From: Micromonospora zingiberis
GTDB taxonomy: Bacteria > Actinomycetota > Actinomycetes > Mycobacteriales > Micromonosporaceae
DNA: 64,000 nt
Direction: 5' to 3'
Assembly (NCBI RefSeq): GCF_004331455.1
Contig: NZ_SJJR01000006.1
Coordinates: 1 to 64,000, forward strand
Under the pieces are notes generated by a model. The model did no database searches. It saw only the letters and a list, made by a program, of their open reading frames with translations, and was not told where the DNA came from. A program made the translations under genes and the position numbers. Positions 10,729-18,417 of this stretch are shown piece by piece (the stretch's first letter is position 1; each line of letters starts with the position of its first letter).

Positions 10729-11910
10729 TCAGCTAGCCAACCGCCAGCGGCCGTTGCGGGCGACCAACGTGGTCAGCGCCTGCGGCATCAGCCCGGAGTG
10801 GTTGTCCGGCGTCATCCGGATCGGCCCGGACAGCCCGTCCAGTTGCGAGGTCTCCAGCACGTTGCGCAGGGCCTCCCGGTCGACCTGACCGGTCTGGCCT
10901 CCGGCGCGCAGTTCGGCGTCCGCGATGAGCTGTACGGCGTCCGCGGCGAACGACGACGAACCGTGGTATCCGCCGAAGCGGGCGGTGTAGTCCTGGAACC
11001 ACTGGCGCCGCGCCGCCTTCGCGGGGGTGGTGGCGATCACGTCGTCGATCACCATCGTCTGGGTGAAGACCAGCGTTGCCCGCTCCGCGGCCCGGGCCGA
11101 GGCGCCGAGGAAGAGATCACCTGCGGCCGAGGCGTCGAAGTACAGCGCTCCGGTGAAGCCAGCCTGCTTGACCGTGGTGGCGGCGAGCATGGCCTGCTCC
11201 GGAGGGGTCCAGATGACCAGGGCCTCGGGTTCTGCCGCGGCGAGTGCCGCGGCCTGCCGCTCGACCTCGGTGGCGGTGCTGCGGACCGATTCCTCGACCA
11301 GCAGCTGGATCCCGGCCTTGCTGAACTCGCCCCGCAGGGCGTCGACGCCCTCCCGCCCGTAGGGGTCGTCGCTGCGCAACAGTCCGACGGTGGCGATCCT
11401 GCGGCGGGACAGTTCGACGGTGAGGGCGCCGGCGTTGTCGGCGGCATTCGGGGCGAGCTTGAACACGTACCGCCGGTCCGCCACCGGGCTGGCCACGGCG
11501 CTTGCCGCGGCCAGCGCGACGGTGGGGATCTGCTTCTCATTGATGGTGCGGACGGCACCCACGGCGCATTCGTTGCAGCCGCCCATGATGATGGCGCTGA
11601 CTCGGGAATCGTTGCTGAAGTCGACGATGTTGCGCAGCGACTCACTGGCGTCGGAGCGGTTGTCCTTCGGCAACAGTTCGATGGTCCGGCCGTTCAGGGC
11701 GCCGGAGGCATTCAACTGCTCGATCTTCAGTTCCAGCGCCTGCCGGTACGCCTTGCCGACACCGGCGGCCGCCCCGGACAGTTCCAGGTCGGCGGCGATG
11801 AAGATCGGCGAGGTGTCCTGCTCCTCTCCGCCGAACTGGCAGCCGGTGAGGGTGGTGGCCAGCAGAGCTGATGCGGCCACCAAGGCGGTCGCGGAGCGGA
11901 AGGGGGTCAA
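10729..11910 (-). CDS. Branched-chain amino acid-type ABC binding lipoprotein
   Basis: A 393-residue periplasmic-binding protein of type I (LivJ/AmiC-like). The signal peptide 'SALLATTLTGC' ends in a lipobox with Cys24. The mature part has 'FIAADLELSGAAAGVGKAY' and 'GRTIELLPKDNRSD', the usual opening of this fold, and 'MGGCNECAVGAVRT' with an extra cysteine pair. The TTG at 11910 is chosen: AGGAGG lies 6 bp upstream and the signal peptide then starts at residue 1. No permease or ATPase is next to it. It is divergent from the conservon, so it might present a ligand to that sensor rather than feed a transporter (inference). Confidence 0.85.
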   Translation of the reverse strand: MTPFRSATALVAASALLATTLTGCQFGGEEQDTSPIFIAADLELSGAAAGVGKAYRQALELKIEQLNASGALNGRTIELLPKDNRSDASESLRNIVDFSNDSRVSAIIMGGCNECAVGAVRTINEKQIPTVALAAASAVASPVADRRYVFKLAPNAADNAGALTVELSRRRIATVGLLRSDDPYGREGVDALRGEFSKAGIQLLVEESVRSTATEVERQAAALAAAEPEALVIWTPPEQAMLAATTVKQAGFTGALYFDASAAGDLFLGASARAAERATLVFTQTMVIDDVIATTPAKAARRQWFQDYTARFGGYHGSSSFAADAVQLIADAELRAGGQTGQVDREALRNVLETSQLDGLSGPIRMTPDNHSGLMPQALTTLVARNGRWRLAS

Positions 11911-12357
11911 CTCTGTCCTCCTGATGCGGCGCGGGCGGGGCCCGGTCACCGGTACGTAACCGTCCTCAGTGGATATTCTGAGCGGGTCTGCCGTACCGTG
12001 TGCGCGAAGCCTGCAAAACCTTGCCAATGCCGGGCGCTGCGGTCAAGCGGAGCCCTGGGGGCGCTTTTCGGGACACGAATCCCACATGTTGGGGTAACCA
12101 GATGTTTTCAAGCGCTCACTCAGGCGACACGAATGACCACTCTGGAGTTACATGCCCTGATCAAGGGCACCGTGGAAATGTAGGTATTAGTTGACCGGCT
12201 CACGGGACTCATGCCCGCCAACCGTTTCCTGCCCCACTGTGGCTTCCCAAACCCGATCCCGTCTGATGAAATCGCGGCCGTGCCGCGCGTGGCGCCGGCC
12301 GTCGCTCCAGGAACGGGTCGACGGGTCAGGCGCGGAGAAAACGACGGAGGCGATGTC
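11911..12357. promoter_or_regulatory. Divergent promoter region between the binding lipoprotein and the conservon
   Basis: A 447-bp region without a credible gene and noticeably richer in A and T than its flanks. It contains a CTCAG-8-CTGAG inverted repeat (11965-11982) and two copies of GACACGAAT 54 bp apart (12072-12080, 12126-12134), which could be binding sites for a shared regulator. An in-frame ATG at 12211 exists, but the residues it would add have no family resemblance. Confidence 0.45.
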
Positions 12358-15300
12358 GTGAGCACCGGACCGACGACCCTGCCCGCCAGCGGTGACGCCG
12401 CGCAGAACGGACGCCGCAGGTTACCCCGGCTGCGTGATGCTCGGATCCGGTCCAAGCTGGCGCTGATCCTGGTCGTTCCGGTGGCGGCGGTCATCGCGTT
12501 GGCCACGGTCCGGCTGATCTCCGTCGGTGAGGGCGCCTACGACGCGTCCGAGGCCCGTTCACTCACCGTCCTCTCGACCAAGATTTCCGCCCTGACGAAC
12601 GATCTGCACGGCGAGCGGATGGCAGCGGCGGCCTATCTCGCCTCGCCCCAGCAGAAGGCCGACGCGTACAACCTGCGGGTGCGTCGTACCCAGGAGCGGA
12701 TCGACGCGTACCGCGCGGAGCGGGCCCGGGTCGGCGAGGCTCCGGCCGCGGTCCGTGACCGCCTGGCCACCATCGACCGGCACCTGGACACGCTCGACGG
12801 CACCCGGCAGGAAGTGCTCGACCGCCAGCAGATGCAGGTCGCCGAGGCCGCGTTGCGCTACGGCGTCGTCCTGGCCGACCTGGTCTCCTACGGCGACGGG
12901 CTGGCCCAACTGCCCGGCGAGGAACGCCTCGCGGACACCCGGCGGGCGGTGGCGGCCTTCGCCCGCGCCAAGGCGGCCGTCGCCGAGGAGGAGTCCGTCG
13001 CGTTCACCGCGCTGACCACCGGCCGACTGGACAACGAGCAGTTCTCCGCGTTCGTGGCCACGCTGACCGGGCAGCAGGAAGCACTGCTGGCCTTCTCGCT
13101 GGCCGCCGACTCCAGCCAGCGTGATCTCGTCCACGGCACCGTCTCCGGTGACGCCGTGGTGCTGGCCGACCGGATCGCGACCGACATCAGCCGCTCGGTG
13201 GGTCAGCGCTCACCGGTCACCGCCCAGGACGCCACCGCCGCGATCGGCGCGGTACACGAGCTGATGCGCTGGGCCGAGATCGAGTTGCAGGACCGCCTCC
13301 TCGCCCAGGCCGAGCAGGCCCGTTCGGACGTCATCCGGCAGGCCATCGTCGAGACGACGCTGGTGTTGCTCACCCTGATCATCGCGGTGACGCTGGCCGT
13401 GGTGCTGGCGCGCTCGCTCAACCACTCGCTGCGCCGGCTCCGCGAGGGCGCGCTGTCGGTGGCCAACCACGACCTGCCCGAGGCGGTGCGCCGCCTACAG
13501 GGGATGGGCAACGTCAGCGACGGCAGCGTCGACGAGATCGTCCGCGAGGTACGGGATCCGATCCAGCTCAACAACCGCGACGAGGTGGGTCAGGTCGCCT
13601 CGGCGTTCAACGTCGTACACCGGGAGGCGGTCCGGGTCGCCGCCGAGCAGGCGGCCCTGCGGACCAGCGTCTCGGCGATGTTCCTCAACCTGGCCCGGCG
13701 TAGTCAGACGCTGGTCGACCGGATGATCGGCGAGCTCGACGCGATCGAGCGCGGCGAGGAGGACCCGAAGCGGCTCGCCCAGCTCTTCGAGCTCGACCAC
13801 CTCGCCACCCGGATGCGCCGCAACGACGAGAACCTGCTGGTGTTGGCCGGCGCGGACTCGGCCGTGCCGCGCCGGGACGACGCGCTGCTGGTCGACGTGC
13901 TGCGCGCGGCGCAGTCCGAGGTGGAGCTCTACAACCGCATCGAGTTCGGCACCGTCGACACCGACGTGTCGGTGGCCGCGCACGCGGTCAACGACGTGGT
14001 ACGGCTGGTCGCCGAACTGCTCGACAACGCCACCCGGTTCTCGCCGCCGAACACCACCGTGGTCGCCGACGGCCGGCGGATCCGCGACTACGTGCTCATC
14101 CAGATCGAGGACCGCGGTCTGGGCCTGACCGACGAGCAGATGGACTCGCTCAACCGGCGGCTCGCGGCGCCCTCCGACGTGGACGTCTCGGCGTTCCGGC
14201 TGATGGGCCTGGCCGTGGTCAGCCGCCTCGCGGCTCGCTACGGCATCCGGGTCGAGCTGCGCCGCAACGTCGACGGTGGCACGGTCGCGCAGGTCACGCT
14301 GCCCGCCGCCACGGTGATCCTGCCGAGCCTGCGGGGCCGCGACCAGATCACCCGCCCGCGCCAGCCGCTCGCTGTCGAGCAGGCCCCGCCGAGTGCCGGT
14401 GACCCGCTCGCCGGAGCGGGGCGCAGCACCACCGCGATCCTGAACGACCGGTGGCGCAACAGCCCGTCGACCAACGCGCCCTGGCCGGCGACCGAACCGG
14501 CGCCGCCGAGCGCCCCACCGACGCACACGTCGCCACCGGCGTACGCGGGCGGATTCAACGCGGGCACGCCCACCGTCGCGCAGCCGACCCTCGACCCGCT
14601 GCCGTACCGGACGCCGAACGCTGCCGGCCAGCCGCACCCTGCCGCGCCGGTACTGCCGGTCGGCCCAGTCGCCGGTGCGGCGGTCACCGCGCCGAACGGC
14701 TTCGCACCCGCGGCGGGCCAGAGCGCGGGCAGCGGCTACGACAACTCGACGTTCGGTGGGCGTGGGCTGGGCGCCAGCCTGGCCGCCACCACCCCGGTCG
14801 CGAGCGCACCGATCACCGCCCCGCCCGAGCAACAGGCCGAGGCTCCGATCTTCCGCGAGATGGAGGCGGTCTGGTTCCGGTCGCACGGCAACGACGTGAC
14901 GACCATCTTCAGCCGGCCCCAGTTCGACGAGCCACCCGCGCAGCCGGTCGCCGGCCAGTCGGTACCGGCCGTCGAGCCGACCAGGGGGCGCAGCCCGCTG
15001 CCCACCCGTACGCCGGGCGCGGCAGCCGGCGGGGCCCCGACGCCGGCGCCTCCGTCGTACCCTCCGCCGTCGGCGGCCTCGACGGGAACGCTGCCCACCG
15101 CGCCCCCGCCGCCCGCACCCGCACCGGCCGCGCCCCCGCCGGCCACCGGTTCCGGTGCCTCCGGCGACGACGCGTGGCGGACCGCGGCCGACGAGGGCTG
15201 GTCGCGCGCCAGCCTGGCGGCAGAGCCCACCCCGGCCGGGACGACCCGGTCCGGGTTGCCGAAGCGGGTGCCGCAGGCGCAACTCGTACCCGGCGGGATC

Positions 15301-15444
15301 GAACCCCGCAGCGGACGGGAGCACAGTCGGCGTACGCCGGACGAAGTACGCGGTCTGCTGTCGGCCTACCACCGCGGCGTCCAGCGCGGCCGAACGGCCG
15401 GCGCGAGTCAGAACAGCACCTCGACCAAGGAGACGAGCCGATGA
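12358..15444 (+). CDS. cvnA: Conservon sensor kinase with nitrate/nitrite-sensing-type domain (CvnA)
   Basis: Membrane sensor of a four-gene conservon, 1028 residues. A transmembrane helix ('LALILVVPVAAVIALATV') is followed by a helical NIT-type extracellular domain up to about residue 330. A second helix ('LVLLTLIIAVTLAVVLA') leads to a HAMP segment and a kinase core with 'NLARRSQTLVDRM', the H-containing 'LFELDHLATRMRRNDENL', the ATP N-box 'ELLDNATRFSPP' and 'IEDRGLGL'. The last 330 or so residues are Pro/Ala-rich and probably disordered. GTG 12358 is chosen because GGAGG lies 7 bp upstream. The stop overlaps cvnB (ATGA). NIT refers to a fold; nitrate binding is not shown. Confidence 0.9.
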   Translation: MSTGPTTLPASGDAAQNGRRRLPRLRDARIRSKLALILVVPVAAVIALATVRLISVGEGAYDASEARSLTVLSTKISALTNDLHGERMAAAAYLASPQQKADAYNLRVRRTQERIDAYRAERARVGEAPAAVRDRLATIDRHLDTLDGTRQEVLDRQQMQVAEAALRYGVVLADLVSYGDGLAQLPGEERLADTRRAVAAFARAKAAVAEEESVAFTALTTGRLDNEQFSAFVATLTGQQEALLAFSLAADSSQRDLVHGTVSGDAVVLADRIATDISRSVGQRSPVTAQDATAAIGAVHELMRWAEIELQDRLLAQAEQARSDVIRQAIVETTLVLLTLIIAVTLAVVLARSLNHSLRRLREGALSVANHDLPEAVRRLQGMGNVSDGSVDEIVREVRDPIQLNNRDEVGQVASAFNVVHREAVRVAAEQAALRTSVSAMFLNLARRSQTLVDRMIGELDAIERGEEDPKRLAQLFELDHLATRMRRNDENLLVLAGADSAVPRRDDALLVDVLRAAQSEVELYNRIEFGTVDTDVSVAAHAVNDVVRLVAELLDNATRFSPPNTTVVADGRRIRDYVLIQIEDRGLGLTDEQMDSLNRRLAAPSDVDVSAFRLMGLAVVSRLAARYGIRVELRRNVDGGTVAQVTLPAATVILPSLRGRDQITRPRQPLAVEQAPPSAGDPLAGAGRSTTAILNDRWRNSPSTNAPWPATEPAPPSAPPTHTSPPAYAGGFNAGTPTVAQPTLDPLPYRTPNAAGQPHPAAPVLPVGPVAGAAVTAPNGFAPAAGQSAGSGYDNSTFGGRGLGASLAATTPVASAPITAPPEQQAEAPIFREMEAVWFRSHGNDVTTIFSRPQFDEPPAQPVAGQSVPAVEPTRGRSPLPTRTPGAAAGGAPTPAPPSYPPPSAASTGTLPTAPPPPAPAPAAPPPATGSGASGDDAWRTAADEGWSRASLAAEPTPAGTTRSGLPKRVPQAQLVPGGIEPRSGREHSRRTPDEVRGLLSAYHRGVQRGRTAGASQNSTSTKETSR

Positions 15445-15848
15445 ACAGGCCCGCGGCCATGCAGGACATGGGTTGGCTGCTCACCAACTTCGCCGACAGC
15501 GTGGCGGGCATCGCCCACGTGGTGGCGGTGTCTGCGGACGGGCTGCTGCTCGCCTCCTCCCGCGACCTGCCAACGGACCGAGCGGACCAGCTCGCCGCCA
15601 TCACCTCCGGCGTGGTCAGCCTGACCGAGGGAGCCGCGCGGATGTTCAGCGCCGGCGGCGTGTTGCAGACGGTCATCGAGATGGACAGCGGCTATCTGTT
15701 CCTGATGTCCATCAGCGACGGTTCGTCGATGGCGGTGCTGGCGGCGCGTAGCTGCGACGTCGGCCAGGTGGGCTACGAGATGGCATTGCTGGTCGAGCGG
15801 GTCGGAGCGGCGCTGGTGCCGTTGCCCCGGGACGCGGTGCGGTCGTAA
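15441..15848 (+). CDS. cvnB: Roadblock/LC7 protein of the conservon (CvnB)
   Basis: A 135-residue roadblock/LC7 protein ('MGWLLTNFADSVAGIAHVVAVSADGLLLASS', given here in part: 'AHVVAVSADGLLL'). In Cvn systems it acts with the GTPase, in the manner of MglB, as a regulator of nucleotide state (family knowledge). Size is normal. It overlaps the cvnA stop by 4 bp and is followed after 42 bp by the DUF742 gene. Confidence 0.93.
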   Translation: MNRPAAMQDMGWLLTNFADSVAGIAHVVAVSADGLLLASSRDLPTDRADQLAAITSGVVSLTEGAARMFSAGGVLQTVIEMDSGYLFLMSISDGSSMAVLAARSCDVGQVGYEMALLVERVGAALVPLPRDAVRS

Positions 15849-15890
15849 CGGGTGCGGTGCGACGGCGGACGGGAGAGGAGGTGATCGCGG

Positions 15891-16253
15891 ATGGACCAGC
15901 GGCGTGACCCACGAGGTGCGCTGGTGCGGCCGTATGCGGTCACCCGGGGCCGCACCGAGCCGCTCCAGGACATCGCCCTGGAAGCGGTGCTGATCGCCAG
16001 TCCCACCCAGATCGCCGAGTCGCGGTTTGCCGGGCACGACAAGCATCGCATCGCCATGGTCTGCGAGGGCCGGCCCGAGTCGTTGGCGGAGATCGCCGCG
16101 TACACCCGGCTACCGCTGGGTGTCGCCCGGGTGCTGGTCGCCGACATGGTGGCCGAGGGCCTGTTGTCGCTACAGACGGCCGCTCCCGCCACAGGTTACG
16201 AGGAGCGGATGGAAATGCTGGGAAGGGTGCTGAGTGGACTTCGCGAGCTATGA
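15891..16253 (+). CDS. cvnC: DUF742 protein of the conservon (CvnC)
   Basis: A 120-residue DUF742 protein with a winged-helix-like arrangement ('ESLAEIAAYTRLPLGVARVL'). It always accompanies the other conservon genes; its biochemical role is not settled. 'LVRPYAVTRGRTEP' near the N-terminus is the family signature. An AGGAGG-like site precedes the ATG by 9 bp. The last 20 bp overlap cvnD in another frame. Confidence 0.93.
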   Translation: MDQRRDPRGALVRPYAVTRGRTEPLQDIALEAVLIASPTQIAESRFAGHDKHRIAMVCEGRPESLAEIAAYTRLPLGVARVLVADMVAEGLLSLQTAAPATGYEERMEMLGRVLSGLREL

Positions 16254-16857
16254 CCCCGCCGGGGCCCGCCAGAGCCGGGGAATCATCTCCGCGAAGATCG
16301 TCGTCGCGGGTGGCTTCGGTGTCGGCAAGACCACGTTGGTCGGCGCGATCTCGGAGATCACACCGCTGACCACCGAGGCGGTGATGACCGCGGCGGGCGT
16401 CGGCATCGACGACCCGTCCAAGGTGCCGGGCAAGGAGACCACCACGGTCGCCATGGACTTCGGCCGGATCACCATGGCGCAGGATCTGATCCTGTACCTC
16501 TTCGGCACACCTGGGCAGACCCGGTTCTGGTTCATGTGGGACGAGATCATCCGTGGCGCGGTGGGCGCGGCGGTCCTGGTGGACACCCGCCGGATCACCG
16601 ACGCGTTCGCCCCGCTGGACTACTTCGAGAACCGCAACCTGCCGTACGTGGTGGCGCTGAACCGGTTCGACGGCGCACCGCAGTACGAACTGGAAGAGGT
16701 GCGCGAGGCGCTCGCCATCTCGCCGGACGTGCCGCTGGTGCTGACCGACGCCCGGCGGCGCGAGTCGGTCAAGCAGGTGATGGTGACCGTCGTCGAGCAC
16801 GCCATGGCGCGGCTTCAGGCCGAGCACGACCGGGGTTTCCCGACGCCGGTCGGCTGA
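16234..16857 (+). CDS. cvnD: Conservon small GTPase (CvnD)
   Basis: A 207-residue Ras-like GTP-binding protein. The P-loop is 'GGFGVGKTT', the G3 motif 'FGTPGQTRFWFMW' and the specificity motif 'ALNRFD'. Together with CvnA-C it probably forms a membrane-associated signalling complex. GTG 16234 gives the usual N-terminus and overlaps cvnC by 20 bp. The operon ends in a hairpin 5 bp after its stop. Confidence 0.95.
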   Translation: MDFASYDPAGARQSRGIISAKIVVAGGFGVGKTTLVGAISEITPLTTEAVMTAAGVGIDDPSKVPGKETTTVAMDFGRITMAQDLILYLFGTPGQTRFWFMWDEIIRGAVGAAVLVDTRRITDAFAPLDYFENRNLPYVVALNRFDGAPQYELEEVREALAISPDVPLVLTDARRRESVKQVMVTVVEHAMARLQAEHDRGFPTPVG

Positions 16858-16861
16858 CCCT

Positions 16862-16919
16862 GACGGGCACCCGTCCCGCCTGCCCGGCTCTGCCCGGGTG
16901 CGGCGGACGGGTGCCCGTC
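16862..16919 (+). terminator. 15-bp perfect stem after cvnD
   Basis: Arms at 16862-16876 and 16905-16919 are exactly complementary. The stem directly follows the conservon and precedes a copy of the palindromic repeat, between two convergent genes. It is the probable terminator. Confidence 0.7.
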
Positions 16920-16979
16920 GGGTGTTAAGCGGGGCCCCCTGTACTACCGCAGGCGTTAAGAAGGGGCCCTTCCTTTCAC
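16920..16979. repeat. Palindromic two-unit repeat, copy A (intergenic)
   Basis: Two tandem units of about 30 bp, each reading roughly GGCGTTAAGAAGGGGCCCTT with an AGGGGCCCT palindromic core. It abuts the stop codon of nnaR. The same element occurs at 22992, 31419 and 54046. Orientation here: GTTAA reads on the plus strand. Confidence 0.85.
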
Positions 16980-16980
16980 G

Positions 16981-18069
16981 TCAGTCGACGCGGAGGCGGT
17001 AGCCGCGCTTGACGACCGTCTGGACCACCCGAGGTGCTTTCAGGCCGGCCCGCAACCGGGCCACCGCCATCTCCACGGCGTGCTCGTCCGCGCCGCGCGG
17101 CAGCGTACGCAGCAGGGCGGTACGCGACAGCACCCGACCCGGGGTCTGGGCCAGTGCCCGCAGTACCGCCATCGGTGCGGGCGCCAACGGACGCAGGTCA
17201 CCGTCCACCACGGCCGCGTGCCCACGCAGAGTGAGCAGGTGCCCGGCGACCTTGAGGGTGACCGTGCGTCGCGGCAGTTCGTCGACGATGGTGCGCACCA
17301 GCGCGCCCAGCCGGGCCCGGCTCGGCGCGCTCACCGGCACGCCCCGCCGGATCAGCGGCTCGGCCGTGACCGGGCCGACGCAACTGGCCAGCACGTCACT
17401 CCGCAACGCCTCCAGCACCGTTTCCGTCCGGTCACCGGCGGCGCGCAGCAGCGCCTCCGCCGCCGGGGCCGAGGTGAAGGTGACCGCGTCCACCAGCCGG
17501 CCGGCCACCAGGTCGACCAGCCGGTGCAGCGGGGCCGGGTCGGTCGGTGGCGCCCAGCGGTAGACCGGAATCTCGATGACCGTGGCCCCGGCCTCCTCCA
17601 GCGCCCGGGTGCACTCGGGCTGCCGTTCGCCGTGCAACTGCATGGCGATCACCTGCCCGGCCACGCCCCGCCGACGGAGATGGTCGACGACCTCGTCACA
17701 GCTCTCCGACTCGGGCGACCACTGGTCGTACAGGCCGGCCGCGCGAATCGCACCGCGTGCCTTCGGGCCCCGGGCCACCACGTAGGCGTCGCCGAGCACC
17801 GAGCGCAGCGGCTCCGCGACCCCCCATCCCTCGGCCGCTTCGAGCCACCCGCGCATGCCGATCCCGGTGTTGGCCATCAGTACGTCCGGTGGCCGGTCCA
17901 GGCAGGCCCGGGTGGCCTCGCGCAGCGCGGTGTCGTCCGCGAGCGGCACGATCCGCAGCGCGGGGGCGAGCACCACCCGCGCACCGCGCCGCTGGAGCAG
18001 CGCGGCGAGTTCGTCCCGCCGCCGGTCGGCGGTCACCCCGATGGTGAAGCCGGCCAGTTCCTCGCGCAT
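16981..18069 (-). CDS. nnaR: Uroporphyrinogen-III synthase-like regulator of nitrate assimilation (NnaR-like)
   Basis: A 362-residue fusion. Residues 1-260 follow the HemD (uroporphyrinogen-III synthase) fold ('FTIGVTADRRRDELAALLQRRGA', 'VTFTSAPAAEALL'), and residues 265-362 form an OmpR-type winged helix ending in 'VVQTVVKRGYRLRVD'. This architecture matches NnaR, a DNA-binding co-activator of nitrate/nitrite genes in Streptomyces (family knowledge). It is the last gene of the nas-nir run; nirD stops immediately before its ATG. Part of its sequence is duplicated at 26517-26557. A true HemD role is less likely because of the DNA-binding tail and the context. Confidence 0.85.
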   Translation of the reverse strand: MREELAGFTIGVTADRRRDELAALLQRRGARVVLAPALRIVPLADDTALREATRACLDRPPDVLMANTGIGMRGWLEAAEGWGVAEPLRSVLGDAYVVARGPKARGAIRAAGLYDQWSPESESCDEVVDHLRRRGVAGQVIAMQLHGERQPECTRALEEAGATVIEIPVYRWAPPTDPAPLHRLVDLVAGRLVDAVTFTSAPAAEALLRAAGDRTETVLEALRSDVLASCVGPVTAEPLIRRGVPVSAPSRARLGALVRTIVDELPRRTVTLKVAGHLLTLRGHAAVVDGDLRPLAPAPMAVLRALAQTPGRVLSRTALLRTLPRGADEHAVEMAVARLRAGLKAPRVVQTVVKRGYRLRVD

Positions 18070-18417
18070 TCACTCCTCCTGTCGCAGCCGCACCTCGACC
18101 ATGCCGTCCCGGCAACGGATCTCGTGCCGGGTCACGCAGACCCCAGGCAGGTCGAGACAGTCCCCCGTACGCAGGTCGTACACCTGCTTGTGCAGCGGCG
18201 AGGCGACCGTGGGCACGCCGTGGCGGCTGCCCACGATGCCCCGGGACAGCACGTACGCGCCGGTGACCGGGTCTCGGTTCTCGATCGCGTACAACCCGTC
18301 GGTGGTCCGGAAGAGCGCGACCTGGACGCCGTCGACCAGGGCGGCGACGCCCCGGTCCAGGTCCAGTCGGCCCAGCGGGCAGACGGTGTGCCAGCGCACG
18401 GTCGTCGCGGTGTTCAT
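18070..18417 (-). CDS. nirD: Nitrite reductase (NADH) small subunit
   Basis: A 115-residue Rieske-fold protein that partners NirB. 'CPLGRLDLDRGVAALVDGVQVALFR' and 'SPLHKQVYDLRTGDCLD' are typical of NirD. The Cys/His pairs that would hold a Rieske cluster are missing, as is normal for the family. ATG 18417 overlaps the nirB stop (ATGA). nnaR starts directly after its stop. Confidence 0.93.
   Translation of the reverse strand: MNTATTVRWHTVCPLGRLDLDRGVAALVDGVQVALFRTTDGLYAIENRDPVTGAYVLSRGIVGSRHGVPTVASPLHKQVYDLRTGDCLDLPGVCVTRHEIRCRDGMVEVRLRQEE

Noticed and set aside
12211..12357. N-terminal extension of cvnA from ATG 12211
   Set aside because: The added residues have no family similarity and a good ribosome site precedes GTG 12358.
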